Below, in pieces: positions 26,183 to 35,163 of a stretch of DNA of 64,000 bases; within the stretch, counting starts at the first letter, position 1, and each line of letters starts with the position of its first letter. The notes under the pieces are model-generated. The model had not been told where the DNA came from and made no database searches. It saw only the letters and a program-made list of their open reading frames with translations. The DNA lies in contig CBFHOH010000005.1 of assembly GCA_965657335.1 (NCBI GenBank), positions 88,869 through 152,868 on the forward strand. The letters run 5' to 3'. The stretch comes from UBA4582 sp965657335 (GTDB lineage: Bacteria; Pseudomonadota; Gammaproteobacteria; Pseudomonadales; Azotimanducaceae). The position numbers were made by a program, and so were the translations under genes.

Positions 26183-26833
26183 ATGGTAATTCGTTTGGGT
26201 CTTTCTGTTGCTGTAGGCGCAGTTGTGACCATTGCCCTGTTTTATCTGATGCAGGCGTTGATATCGAGTCAGGATAGCGCGCTGACGGAAGACGCTGGTG
26301 GCAATATGGTAGATTTTGTTCGCGTTAAACAAGATCAGACAGTTGAAACTAAGAAACGCAAGCCTAAGAAGCCACCACCCCCCGATGAGCCCCCACCCGA
26401 TACTCCTCCACAAAACTTCACCACTAATGTAGACAATGCTGCTTTCAGCATGGCTAACGTGGATGTGAGTGTTGCTGTTGATGTCGGCGGCGGTGGATTC
26501 GGTATATCGGATGGCGACTATTTGCCGATTGTGAAGGTACAACCTGTTTATCCCCGTCGAGCTCTTTCGAGAGGCATGAGCGGCTGGGTAATTGTTGAGT
26601 TCACCGTTACGGGACAGGGCACAGTGAGAGATCCGACGGTGGTTAATAACTGTGGTTGGATTAAAAGCGCTCGAAATACCGGACAATGTGAAGACAATCC
26701 CAACGGTGTGTTTGACCGCGCAGCTGTGAAAGCAGCCCAGAAATTCAAGTATAAGCCAAAGGTAATTGACGGTGAACCCGTTGAAACAGCCGGTGTACAG
26801 AACAAAATTATCTTTGAGTTAGCTGACGACTAG
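26183..26833 (+). CDS. tonB: TonB energy-transducing protein
   Basis: A 216-residue TonB. It has a single N-terminal anchor helix (residues about 5-30, LSVAVGAVVTIALFYLMQAL), then a basic/proline-rich spacer (KKPPPPDEPPPDTPP). The C-terminal TonB domain contains VKVQPVYPRRALSRGMSGWV, with the YP motif that contacts TonB boxes, and the GxVxxP strand GTVRDPTVV. A Cys-containing insertion (NNCGWIKSARNTGQC) interrupts the C-terminal domain, as in several TonB2-like proteins. It transmits proton-motive energy from ExbB/ExbD to outer-membrane receptors such as the one at 20-2440. Confidence 0.94.
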   Translation: MVIRLGLSVAVGAVVTIALFYLMQALISSQDSALTEDAGGNMVDFVRVKQDQTVETKKRKPKKPPPPDEPPPDTPPQNFTTNVDNAAFSMANVDVSVAVDVGGGGFGISDGDYLPIVKVQPVYPRRALSRGMSGWVIVEFTVTGQGTVRDPTVVNNCGWIKSARNTGQCEDNPNGVFDRAAVKAAQKFKYKPKVIDGEPVETAGVQNKIIFELADD

Positions 26834-26842
26834 GTAAGCGAA

Positions 26843-28222
26843 ATGAAAAAGCAAATAACAATATTAAGCACTTTTGTTGGCACACTCACCGCCGTCAGTG
26901 TGTTGTGGGCATTGCCAGCAATTGTTTCTTTGATTCCTGGACAGCAACTTGAGTCTGGCGCTGTGTATGCCGCTGAGAAAAAGAAAAAGCCGCGTAAAGT
27001 GCCACCGCTGACGGAAAAGATTTACAAAGCGATTGCCCAAGCGCAACTCTTAATCGATCCAGATTCAATACCTCTCGAAGAAGGGCAAGAGCGTCCGGAT
27101 GTTGTTGCCAATCCCCAGCAAGCGGTAAGCGATCTGCTAGAGTTGTTAAACCGGAGAAAGATTAATAGTTATGAGAAAGCGCAGGTATGGAACACCCTCG
27201 CGTTTGCTTATTACACGCTTGAAGATACGCCAAACACCATGAAAGCCTACGAAAATGTGCTCAAGGAGCAGATCAGTGAGGCTTTGGAGCTTTCTTCTCT
27301 GAGAGCATTGTTCCAACTCTATTACTCGCAAGAAAAGTATCAGACGGCAATCGACTACATGGATCGATGGGAAATACTTAAAGGTAAGAAAGATACCAAC
27401 GTCACCTTTATCAAAGCGACAGCCTACTACCAAATAGAAAATTTTGAGAAGTCTCTCGAGAATATCCTATTAGTTGAGCAGCTCGCGATTGAAGAGGGTA
27501 AAACCATCAAGGAAAATTGGTGGTACCTGCAGGTGGTTATTTACAACGAGTTGAAAGACTTCGACAACGTGATCAACGTACTTGAAAAACTTCTTTCCGT
27601 TTATCCCAAAAAACAGTACTGGATGCATCTCGCCGGTATGTATGCAGAGAAGGAGATGGAAGACAAATCTTTGTCCGCATATTACGCTGCATACTCACAG
27701 GGCATGTTCGATAAAGAGACCGAGGTGGTGATGTTGAGCCAACGTCTGCTGAATGCCGAAGTCCCTTATGAAGCTGCCAGAATCCTGGAAAAAGGATTTG
27801 ACGAGGGGTTGGTTGAGAAAAATGAGAAGAACGTAAGACTTTTGGCAATGTCGTACACCATGTCTCAGGAGATGTCGCTTGCGATTGATGCGTGGAAAGA
27901 AGCAACGACTTATACGGATGATGGCGAATTACATTATCGTTTAGCTCAGGCACTCGCGAATGAAGATCGACATAAGGAAGCAACCGCTTCCTATCGTGAA
28001 GCGCTTGATAAGGGCGGATTGAAGAAAGGCCAAGACAGCGATGCGAATTTCTGGATGGGCATTTCTCTGATGCAATTAAAAGAGTGGGACGATGCAACAG
28101 ACGCTTTTAGAGAGGCCGCTAAAGATAAAGATAGAGCCAAGAGTGCGAGACAATACATCGCCTATATCCGAGGCGAGAAGCGACGTTTGGCAGCACTAAA
28201 AGAAATGTTAGAAGCGGATTGA
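26843..28222 (+). CDS. TPR-repeat protein, last gene of the TonB operon
   Basis: A 459-residue protein with a cleavable or anchoring N-terminal hydrophobic segment (TILSTFVGTLTAVSVLWALPAI) followed by a basic stretch (EKKKKPRKV). The rest is helical repeats of TPR type, for example YQTAIDYMDRWEILKG, FEKSLENILLVEQLA and DDATDAFREAAKDKDRAKSA. It ends in RLAALKEMLEAD. Its counterpart in Vibrio TonB2 regions is TtpB-like, an accessory periplasmic or outer-membrane factor; the equivalence is inferred from position and architecture. It starts nine bases after tonB. Confidence 0.85.
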   Translation: MKKQITILSTFVGTLTAVSVLWALPAIVSLIPGQQLESGAVYAAEKKKKPRKVPPLTEKIYKAIAQAQLLIDPDSIPLEEGQERPDVVANPQQAVSDLLELLNRRKINSYEKAQVWNTLAFAYYTLEDTPNTMKAYENVLKEQISEALELSSLRALFQLYYSQEKYQTAIDYMDRWEILKGKKDTNVTFIKATAYYQIENFEKSLENILLVEQLAIEEGKTIKENWWYLQVVIYNELKDFDNVINVLEKLLSVYPKKQYWMHLAGMYAEKEMEDKSLSAYYAAYSQGMFDKETEVVMLSQRLLNAEVPYEAARILEKGFDEGLVEKNEKNVRLLAMSYTMSQEMSLAIDAWKEATTYTDDGELHYRLAQALANEDRHKEATASYREALDKGGLKKGQDSDANFWMGISLMQLKEWDDATDAFREAAKDKDRAKSARQYIAYIRGEKRRLAALKEMLEAD

Positions 28223-28243
28223 TACGAGCGTCCGTTATACGAT

Positions 28244-28271
28244 AAAAAAGAGCCTAACGGCTCTTTTTTTT
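28244..28271. terminator. Bidirectional Rho-independent terminator between the TonB operon and rsgA
   Basis: AAAAAAGAGCC-TAAC-GGCTCTTTTTTTT: a GAGCC/GGCTC core extended by A/T pairing, with T runs on both strands. It lies 22 bases after the TPR gene and about 38 bases from the end of the convergent rsgA, so it can end both transcripts. Confidence 0.92.
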
Positions 28272-28308
28272 GCCTTCAATATTTCCAGCGCATATGCGTC
28301 AACAGGGC

Positions 28309-29442
28309 CTAGTCCTTCTTGCCAGGACGGTTTTTCGTCAGTTTTGAAAGGGTTCTACGATCAAGCTTCTTCTGAGCTCGTATAGCAGCCTTCTCCTTCT
28401 CTGCAGAATCTTCGAGTTCTCGCTGGTACCTTCGATATTTCTCGAGGCGATCAAGACTCATTTCACCCGATTGTATCGCCTGCGTGACAGCGCAACCAGG
28501 CTCTGAGCTGTGCTGGCAGTCGTTGAAACGACAATTGATGATGAGTGCATCAATGTCCTCAAAAGACGGTATCGCCGCCTCTTCGTTGCTCCATATCTGA
28601 ATTTCACGCATGCCCGGTGTATCAATCACCATACCGGCACCTTCAATCAAGCACAATTCACGAAAAGTGGTGGTGTGCCGACCTTTGCCATCGCCTTTGC
28701 GTACCTCGCCAGTCAATATATGCTCGTAGCCCAGAAGATAGTTGGTGATTGTGGATTTTCCAACACCGGAGGACCCAAGTAGGGCTGCTGTTTGTCCCTT
28801 ACCTAGATAATCACGCAGTGCTTCCAACCCAACGTTACTGACGTTACTCACCACGTGAATGGGTGTAGAACCAGCTATTGCGCGCACTTGATCGACATAG
28901 TGGTCAATATCTTCACAAAGATCGGCTTTGCTTAAGACAATAACGGCACTGGCACCGCTACTCGAAGCAATAATCAGATATCTCTCTATTCTGTTGAGAT
29001 TGAAATTGTCGTCCAGCCCAGTGACGATAAATACCGTGTCGATGTTTGCTGCGAGAATTTGCTCGTCGTTAACCTCACCAGACTGTTTTCGCGAAAATTT
29101 GCTGACGCGTGCGAGTGTATGTTCTATCACAAACAACCGGGTGTCGCGGTTTGCCTCTGTTTTTTTAATTAACACCCAGTCGCCGACCTTTGGTAGCTCG
29201 GCCTTCGAAAATGTTGTTAGCCGCGTTTTACCCGGCAAAACACCTACCAGAGGCCCTCTAGCGCCAAGCAGCTGATAGCGGTCAGTGTCTTGCCGCACAA
29301 CCCTGGCGGGAAAGTGACCCGGATATTCTGCCTGCTGAGATTGAAAAAACGGCCGCCAGCCAAGTCGCTGAAGTGCCTGTTGCTCATCAACAGAAGGTAT
29401 TGTTTCGTTTTCATGTTCCTTCAATCGACGTCCTCCAGACAT
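28309..29442 (-). CDS. rsgA: Small ribosomal subunit biogenesis GTPase RsgA
   Basis: A circularly permuted GTPase that matures the 30S subunit. It has an N-terminal OB-fold region, then G4 VLSKADL before G1 GSSGVGKST, then G3 DTPGMRE. This permuted order is diagnostic of RsgA. The C-terminal zinc-binding motif is in NCRFNDCQHSSEPGC, followed by a basic tail (KLDRRTLSKLTKNRPGKK). I used the ATG at 29442. A TTG at 29424 has a better ribosome site (GGAGG, 7 bases) and may be the true start. The N-terminal 50 residues before the OB fold are longer than in some homologues. Confidence 0.95.
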   Translation of the reverse strand: MSGGRRLKEHENETIPSVDEQQALQRLGWRPFFQSQQAEYPGHFPARVVRQDTDRYQLLGARGPLVGVLPGKTRLTTFSKAELPKVGDWVLIKKTEANRDTRLFVIEHTLARVSKFSRKQSGEVNDEQILAANIDTVFIVTGLDDNFNLNRIERYLIIASSSGASAVIVLSKADLCEDIDHYVDQVRAIAGSTPIHVVSNVSNVGLEALRDYLGKGQTAALLGSSGVGKSTITNYLLGYEHILTGEVRKGDGKGRHTTTFRELCLIEGAGMVIDTPGMREIQIWSNEEAAIPSFEDIDALIINCRFNDCQHSSEPGCAVTQAIQSGEMSLDRLEKYRRYQRELEDSAEKEKAAIRAQKKLDRRTLSKLTKNRPGKKD

Positions 29443-29696
29443 CGCTGTCAAAAATCAATTTCTGCTGTCTACTGTTCGGGTTCCGAGTTTAAAAATGATA
29501 TTCAATCGAACGTCTTATGGGAAACGGAACCTGGAAAATCGGTTCTTAGGAGCCTTTCTATCTGCGCATGTGAGGTTTAGGCGCATAAATCTGGCGCTGA
29601 AGTACTTGTAGGTCGACTTTTCAGTGAGCTTGCCGCCACCAGGTTACTTGCTGAAAACCTTGAGACCTTACTGACGCCTGATAAGAAAAACAAGCG

Positions 29697-31238
29697 CTAT
29701 ATGTGCCGCTTTACATTCAAAAATTTCATCAATTTAGGCACCAGCGGGGATAGTAACGCAAGTAGACACAAAACCATCAACGCCAGCGTTGTTTCTCGCT
29801 GCCATAAAAAATGCCACTGGCCATCGTTTAACGTGATGGCACGAATCAAATTATCCTCCAGCATGCCACCGAGAATAAAACCGAGTAATAGCGGTGCCAG
29901 AGGAAAGTCTCCGAGACGAAGTACCAAAGCGACAAACGCAAAGAATATCATCAGGTATAGATCAAAAACGTTGAAGGAGACGAGATAAACGCCAGTCAGC
30001 GAAAAGAAAATGATAATGGGCACCAGATAAGTCTTTGGTATCAGTAGCAGCCTGGCGATATATGGAATCAATGGAAGATTGAGTACGAGCAGAATAATAT
30101 TGCCAAAGTACATTGAAACTATCACAGACCAGAAGATTCTGGGCTCGTCGACATAGAGTTGGGGACCGGGTTGAATGCCATAGGCGATGAGCGCGCCCAA
30201 CAATACGGCCGTTGTGCCGGAACCTGGGATGCCAAGTGTTAGAAGTGGCACAAACGAACCCGTGCAAGCGGCGTTGTTCGCTGATTCCGGTGCTGCCAAT
30301 CCGTTAAGGGACCCAGTACCAAACGAAGGTTTGTTCTCGGAGCCCGCGATGTTTTTTTCCGCGCCATAAGCGAGAAAAGAAGCAATTGTGGCCCCCGCAC
30401 CAGGGAGTACTCCGATAAAGAAACCTAACACCGATGATCGAGAGATGGTGGGCACGATCGACTTGAATTCGCTAGCCTCGAGCGAAAGAGATGTTTTATC
30501 AAGCAGTTTTTTTGTTGCATCCGTATCCTTGGTGGTTTCAGTTCGTGCTCCCCGAAAAACCATCATGAGCGCCTCAGACAATGCAAAAGTTGCCATCGCC
30601 AGCAATAAAAAACTGATGCCATCGATTAAATCTGCTTGCCCAAAGGTGAACCGTTGTACACCGGCGGTAAGGTCGGTGCCGACCGTGGAGAGCATCAGCC
30701 CTAAACACGTCATCATCAGGGCTTTCAGATGTTGTCCGGAAGCCGCAAACGCAGTGACAAGGCACAATCCCAAGAGCATCAGGGCAAAGTAGTCTGGAGA
30801 TTGGAAGCCGAGCGCCAGATCGGCCATATACGGCGCTAACAACACCAGCAATATAGCGGCGATAGTGCCGCCTGCAAAAGACGCATACGCTGCCGTTGCC
30901 AGTGCTTTCCCTGCCTTTCCCTGCCTTGCAAGTGGATATCCATCAAACGTGGTGGCGACGGTGCCCGCAACGCCGGGTGCATTGATCAAAATAGAAGAGG
31001 TAGATCCGCCAAAAATCGCGCCATAATAGACGCCAGCTAATAAGATCATGCCGCTGGCAGGATCGAACCCATAAGTCACTGGAATCATCAGGGCTATTGC
31101 AGAGATGGGGCCGAGTCCGGGTAACATGCCTATAATTGTGCCCGCGGCACAACCCGCGAAAACAAGCATCAAGCTGTTCAACGTCAGAACAGTCTCTAAC
31201 CCGAGCAGAATGCCATCAAACACCGTTTGCGGCTCCAC
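29697..31238 (-). CDS. tctA: Tripartite tricarboxylate transporter large permease TctA
   Basis: A 513-residue inner-membrane permease with about 11-12 helices. It has the TctA signatures GMLPGLGPISAIALMIPVTY near the N-terminus, VFGGSTSSILINAPG-type sequence (read here as IFGGSTSSILINAPG) and GLAAPESANNAACTGSFVPL followed by LTLGIPGSGTTAVLLGAL. These are the conserved half-repeats of the family. It starts with GTG, overlapping the tctB end by 23 bases, so the pair is translationally coupled. TTT systems import citrate, other di/tricarboxylates or aromatic acids; the ligand is decided by TctC. Confidence 0.95.
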   Translation of the reverse strand: MEPQTVFDGILLGLETVLTLNSLMLVFAGCAAGTIIGMLPGLGPISAIALMIPVTYGFDPASGMILLAGVYYGAIFGGSTSSILINAPGVAGTVATTFDGYPLARQGKAGKALATAAYASFAGGTIAAILLVLLAPYMADLALGFQSPDYFALMLLGLCLVTAFAASGQHLKALMMTCLGLMLSTVGTDLTAGVQRFTFGQADLIDGISFLLLAMATFALSEALMMVFRGARTETTKDTDATKKLLDKTSLSLEASEFKSIVPTISRSSVLGFFIGVLPGAGATIASFLAYGAEKNIAGSENKPSFGTGSLNGLAAPESANNAACTGSFVPLLTLGIPGSGTTAVLLGALIAYGIQPGPQLYVDEPRIFWSVIVSMYFGNIILLVLNLPLIPYIARLLLIPKTYLVPIIIFFSLTGVYLVSFNVFDLYLMIFFAFVALVLRLGDFPLAPLLLGFILGGMLEDNLIRAITLNDGQWHFLWQRETTLALMVLCLLALLSPLVPKLMKFLNVKRHI

Positions 31239-31746
31239 TTGCTGAGAAGATGGTAAGGAACAGTGCTCCCTCGGCTAAATAGATACCTAGCGCATCGAGA
31301 ATGAGCCAGATAGTAAGTACAAGAGGAATGGCAATTAACAAAATTCTGCCGGGTGATTGACTGCCTAAAAGCACAAAGCCAAATACCAGCAGGAAAATAC
31401 TGCTTAGAACAAACCCAAGCAGTTCTATTGAGACAGCGAAAGAGGCCATTAGCGCGATCATAAAGCACAACGAACGCCAATCACTGGTCTGCTCGAGCGG
31501 TTGTTTTGTTTCGGCTTGCTCTACTGGCTTACGAGGAATAAAAGACAGAACTAAGAGACTCAGCGAAAGCGTGATACCGGCAATCGTCAGTAAATAGGGT
31601 AGTGTGCGGGCATTAATGGGTTCTTCCAATGACCAGAAATCAAGCGGAATCTCTTGAGTATAGTAGCCGTAGCCAACTGCTATTGCGAGCAGCGCCACGC
31701 TTGATAATCTTGAATATATGTTAATAATCAACTGCTTAGAGTACAC
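31216..31746 (-). CDS. tctB: Tripartite tricarboxylate transporter small permease TctB
   Basis: A 176-residue membrane protein with four expected helices and a charged loop between helices 2 and 3 (PRKPVEQAETKQPLEQT). It contains the TctB-like ELLGFVLSSIFLLVFGFVLLG. Identification rests on size, topology and its place between tctC and tctA, since this subunit is poorly conserved. It appears to start with GTG. The gap from tctC is 31 bases. Confidence 0.88.
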   Translation of the reverse strand: MYSKQLIINIYSRLSSVALLAIAVGYGYYTQEIPLDFWSLEEPINARTLPYLLTIAGITLSLSLLVLSFIPRKPVEQAETKQPLEQTSDWRSLCFMIALMASFAVSIELLGFVLSSIFLLVFGFVLLGSQSPGRILLIAIPLVLTIWLILDALGIYLAEGALFLTIFSASGAANGV

Positions 31747-31777
31747 ATGTAAGGTTGTTTGATAAGTTTATAATTCG

Positions 31778-32764
31778 TTATTTTAGAAAGCCAAGGTTTC
31801 TCATTAAAGCACCGATTTCTCCTTCCTGCTGTTCCAGAAACCGATAAAACTCGCCTCCAGACTGGTGAAATCGGCTCCAACCATTTCTTGCTCTCACTTG
31901 CTCGAACTCCTCGGAATTTACGACCGCAGCAACCGTATGACGCATGCTCGCGTAAGTTTCCTCCGACAAGCCTTTGACCGCAAAAAAACCTCGCCAATTG
32001 GCGAAAACGAGATCATGCCCCTGTTCTCTGAGCGTTGGAATTTCTGGCACCTCGGGCAAGCGATCAGGCGCCGTGATGGCGATGATCCGTACTTTACCTG
32101 CTCGACTCATGGAAATAGCTTCACTCATGCCTGTAGACAGCACTTGAGTCTCTCCGCTCAGGATGCCTGCCATCGCTTTTCCACCACCATCATAGGGAAT
32201 GTAGACTACGCGCCGAGGATTGCCGCCTGTTAATTCGATAGCGCGGGCAAAAACAAAATGATCTGTACTTCCCCGAACTGACCCACCTGCCACTTTAAGC
32301 GCTCTGGGATTCTGCTTAAACAGTGCTGCAGCATCTCCAAAATTGGCGATTTTTGAATCTGCGGCGACGACGAAAGCGCTATAGTCAGCGATGACCGATG
32401 CTATTGGCACAAGGTCACGAAATGATTGTGGGAATATTTTCTGCAGTGATCTGACGACCATGGGTGTTGAGCTAATCAGAAGGGTGTTCTGCTGTGTTTT
32501 CGCGGTTTTGATAAACCGGGCGATCGCACGCCCGCCTCCGCCACCCGAGAGGTTCTCGAAAGAGACCTCATCAACGATGCCCGACCTTCTCATCGCGTCA
32601 CCAAATCCCCGTGCAGTACCATCCCATCCTCCGCCGGGACCGGCTGGAATCAGAAAATGCGTCTCTGGCATGTACTGTTCCATAGCGCTGGTTGATGCGG
32701 CAAGGCAACAAAACACAGCGATGCAGATTAGCTCGAGAATACGGATACAAATTTGATTTATCAT
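31778..32764 (-). CDS. tctC: Tripartite tricarboxylate transporter substrate-binding protein TctC
   Basis: A 328-residue periplasmic binding protein of the Bug/TctC family with a signal peptide (ending AASTSA, about residue 27). Family features are FLIPAGPGGGWDGTARGFG near the N-terminus, the NLSGGGGGRAIARF loop, and VYIPYDGGGKAMAGILSGE, which lines the ligand cleft. It is the first gene of tctCBA and sets the specificity of the importer. Carboxylates such as citrate or aromatic acids are typical, but the ligand is not readable here. Confidence 0.93.
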   Translation of the reverse strand: MINQICIRILELICIAVFCCLAASTSAMEQYMPETHFLIPAGPGGGWDGTARGFGDAMRRSGIVDEVSFENLSGGGGGRAIARFIKTAKTQQNTLLISSTPMVVRSLQKIFPQSFRDLVPIASVIADYSAFVVAADSKIANFGDAAALFKQNPRALKVAGGSVRGSTDHFVFARAIELTGGNPRRVVYIPYDGGGKAMAGILSGETQVLSTGMSEAISMSRAGKVRIIAITAPDRLPEVPEIPTLREQGHDLVFANWRGFFAVKGLSEETYASMRHTVAAVVNSEEFEQVRARNGWSRFHQSGGEFYRFLEQQEGEIGALMRNLGFLK

Positions 32765-33115
32765 GAAGCGCGCTCAGAGTGTTTGCTGACTGGACCTATT
32801 GTATGTATTTGATTCACTGATCGAAAGAGGTAGGAGATTTCACACTTGTCGGTTCAGGCAAAGAGTGAGGTTGAAGCAAGGCATGCATGTAACAGCAAGG
32901 ATCACAGGAAGTTTTTAGCTCAAATTATCGGTTTGTAAAACCATGAGGCGTTGCATATCGAAGACCCTAAAGTGAGCAATCTTTGCCCGCTGTGCGCATA
33001 TATGCAGGGGTCGCTATGAATAATGAACATGGTTCCGGCAAAGAAGCGGGTAAGTGCAAATGCAAAAAGTTGTGAGTACCGATTAGGCCATTACCAGGAC
33101 GGCTGTTATGTCCCG
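32765..33115. other. Intergenic region between tctC and the MscS gene
   Basis: 351 bases holding the upstream control region of tctC (minus strand) and the 3' flank of the MscS gene. No promoter stands out. Two short overlapping plus-strand frames with cysteine motifs are described separately. Confidence 0.4.
33016..33075 (+). CDS. Possible 19-codon ORF ending in a Cys/Lys-rich tail
   Basis: ATG at 33016 with AGGGG about six bases upstream opens a 19-codon frame, MNNEHGSGKEAGKCKCKKL. It overlaps by four bases (ATGA) another short frame, which runs from TTG 32951 or GTG 32972 to 33019 and encodes SNLCPLCAYMQGSL. The paired Cys motifs (CPLC, then CKC) and the ATGA junction could reflect two tiny coupled genes, a frameshifted remnant of one small zinc-binding protein, or chance. 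No family is recognised. Confidence 0.2.
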   Translation: MNNEHGSGKEAGKCKCKKL

Positions 33116-33943
33116 TTAAGCTTCAGTTTGAGAAAGCTCAACCAATTGTCTGGGTGAGGCAACCTCAATTCCATTGCGTTTTAGCGCGTTAAAAATTTCG
33201 AGGTTGGTTGCGTACATTGTTTCAAAGTAGATTTCGGTTGGCACCCAGTAACGAATCCCTATTCTAGCCGAATTGTCTTCGAACCGATCGATACCAACCT
33301 GCGGTTTTGGGTCGTTCGTCACATCCTCAACGGACGCAATCGCTGAAAGAATCACATCAATAACAGCTGCGGGGTCGTCGTGATATCGAATACCTATTTC
33401 TTTTTCAACAATCAGACAGGAAAACGAGTTAACCAGCACCTCGCCGATCACACTGTTGTTGGGAATAGTGATGACTTCGCCGTCTTCGTTGATAATTTGT
33501 GTGTGTGCGAGCTTGATTTCCCGCACAATGCCCACGACACCTTGAACCCGAATCGTGTTGCCGACGACGAACGAACGCGTCAAAATAATTGTTAAACCCG
33601 CGCCATAGTTACCAATCGGTCCCTGTAATGCGAAAGTGCTGCCAAACACCAGTGCACCAAGGGCAGCAATAAAAGGCGTGATGGTGATACCGAATTTGCC
33701 AAGGGCGATGATGCCGACAAAGACGAGCACGATAATCTTTGTCACACTGGCAAAGAATTTTGACAGCGTTATATCGAGTTTTCGGGTGACGCAGAGGCTG
33801 AGAACGAGATTGCTTAGCCAATTCGCAACCTTCCATCCGATAAACAGGATAATAAGCGCGCCGATAAACTGGAAACCGTAAGCCACTACATATTCACTGG
33901 CTACTTCGGTAGCTCTCTGAATTGCCTGTATATCTTCTTCCAT
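33116..33943 (-). CDS. Small-conductance mechanosensitive channel (MscS family)
   Basis: A 275-residue inner-membrane channel of E. coli MscS size (286). Two or three N-terminal helices lead to the pore helix region VFGSTFALQGPIGNYGAGLTI, matching the glycine/alanine-rich TM3 and its kink. The beta domain follows, with FVVGNTIRVQGVVGIVREI and ITIPNNSVIGEVLVN, which are standard MscS motifs. It opens under membrane tension to release solutes during hypo-osmotic shock. It is on the same strand as serC, 68 bases downstream, and may be co-transcribed. Confidence 0.95.
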   Translation of the reverse strand: MEEDIQAIQRATEVASEYVVAYGFQFIGALIILFIGWKVANWLSNLVLSLCVTRKLDITLSKFFASVTKIIVLVFVGIIALGKFGITITPFIAALGALVFGSTFALQGPIGNYGAGLTIILTRSFVVGNTIRVQGVVGIVREIKLAHTQIINEDGEVITIPNNSVIGEVLVNSFSCLIVEKEIGIRYHDDPAAVIDVILSAIASVEDVTNDPKPQVGIDRFEDNSARIGIRYWVPTEIYFETMYATNLEIFNALKRNGIEVASPRQLVELSQTEA

Positions 33944-34011
33944 TTTTATAACTTACCGCTGATCAATGAGCGTCCCTTCCGTGGGATGATACCTGAGCAA
34001 TTGTCAGAGTT

Positions 34012-35163
34012 TCATGCGTGTTTAATCGTATCATAAGCCCAGTCGAGCCAGGGCAGTAAAGCTTGAATATCTGTAGTCTCGACGGTCGCGCCTCCCCAGA
34101 TTCGCAAACCGGGAGGTGCATCGCGATAACCACCGATGTCATAAGCGACGTTTTCCGCCGCGAGGAGATCCCCGATCTGTTTAACCACTTTCCGCTGCTT
34201 ATCATCAGACGCGTCGGTAAACCAATGATCCTCTATTTTTAGGCAAATTGAAGTAGAGGATCTGAGCGAGGCTTCTTCGCACAAAAATGCAAGCCAGTCT
34301 GATTTTTCAACGAAGTGTTCGATGACAGCTAAATTCTTCTGACTTCGCTCAATGAGACTGCTGAGCCCACCGATGGTGTCAGCCCAAGCAAGCGCGGCGA
34401 GTTGGTCCTCAACCGCTAGCATCGAAGGTGTGTTAATCGTCGCGCCCTTAAAAATGCCATCGATCAACTTTCCGGATTTTGTTAGTCTAAAAATTTTGGG
34501 TAGCGGCCACGCGGGCGTGTAGGTTTCAAGCCGGTTAACCGCTCTGGGAGAGAGGGCGATCATTCCGTGTCCGCCTTCACCGCCAAGCACCTTCTGCCAC
34601 GACCATGTTGTCACATCAAGTTTTGGCCACGGCATTTCCATCGCGAAAACAGCCGAGGTGGCATCACACAGGGTCAAGCCTTTTCGATCCTCAGTTATCC
34701 AGTCGCCATTAGGCACACGAACCCCAGAAGTTGTTCCGTTCCACGTAAACACAACATCATTATCGCAATCGACTTTCGTCAGGTTTGGTAGCTCGCCATA
34801 GTCGGCAGTATGGCTGTTGATATTTTTCAGGTTCAATTGGTTTTTGATGTCTGAAAGCCAACCTCCGCCAAAACTCTCCCAGCTCAAAATATCGACGGCC
34901 CGTTCCCCCAAGAGGTTCCACATTGCCAGTTCGAACGCGCCGGTGTCAGACCCGGGCAAGATGCCCACAATGTAATCGTCTGGAATACCTAAAAGGGCTT
35001 TGCTGTCGGTGATCACCTTGTTAAGTTTCGCTTTTTCAGCGCTGGCTCTATGGGAGCGCCCGAGACTTTCAGTGTTCATTGCTTGTAGTGACCATCCGGG
35101 AAATTTAGTCGTAGGGCCGGATGAGAACTTTGGGTTAGCAGGTTTGTCCTGAGGTGTGGTCAT
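34012..35163 (-). CDS. serC: Phosphoserine aminotransferase (alphaproteobacterial/archaeal type)
   Basis: A 383-residue PLP enzyme matching the phosphoserine transaminase subgroup best known from Alphaproteobacteria. It begins PANPKFSSGPTTKFPGWSL and contains LGRSHRASAEKAKL. The PLP lysine lies in WSWQKVLGGEGGHGMIAL. It would convert 3-phosphohydroxypyruvate and glutamate to phosphoserine in the cytoplasm. This subtype differs clearly from the E. coli-type SerC (360 residues) usual in gammaproteobacteria and suggests either lineage preference or past transfer. No strong ribosome site is seen at the ATG. Confidence 0.9.
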   Translation of the reverse strand: MTTPQDKPANPKFSSGPTTKFPGWSLQAMNTESLGRSHRASAEKAKLNKVITDSKALLGIPDDYIVGILPGSDTGAFELAMWNLLGERAVDILSWESFGGGWLSDIKNQLNLKNINSHTADYGELPNLTKVDCDNDVVFTWNGTTSGVRVPNGDWITEDRKGLTLCDATSAVFAMEMPWPKLDVTTWSWQKVLGGEGGHGMIALSPRAVNRLETYTPAWPLPKIFRLTKSGKLIDGIFKGATINTPSMLAVEDQLAALAWADTIGGLSSLIERSQKNLAVIEHFVEKSDWLAFLCEEASLRSSTSICLKIEDHWFTDASDDKQRKVVKQIGDLLAAENVAYDIGGYRDAPPGLRIWGGATVETTDIQALLPWLDWAYDTIKHA

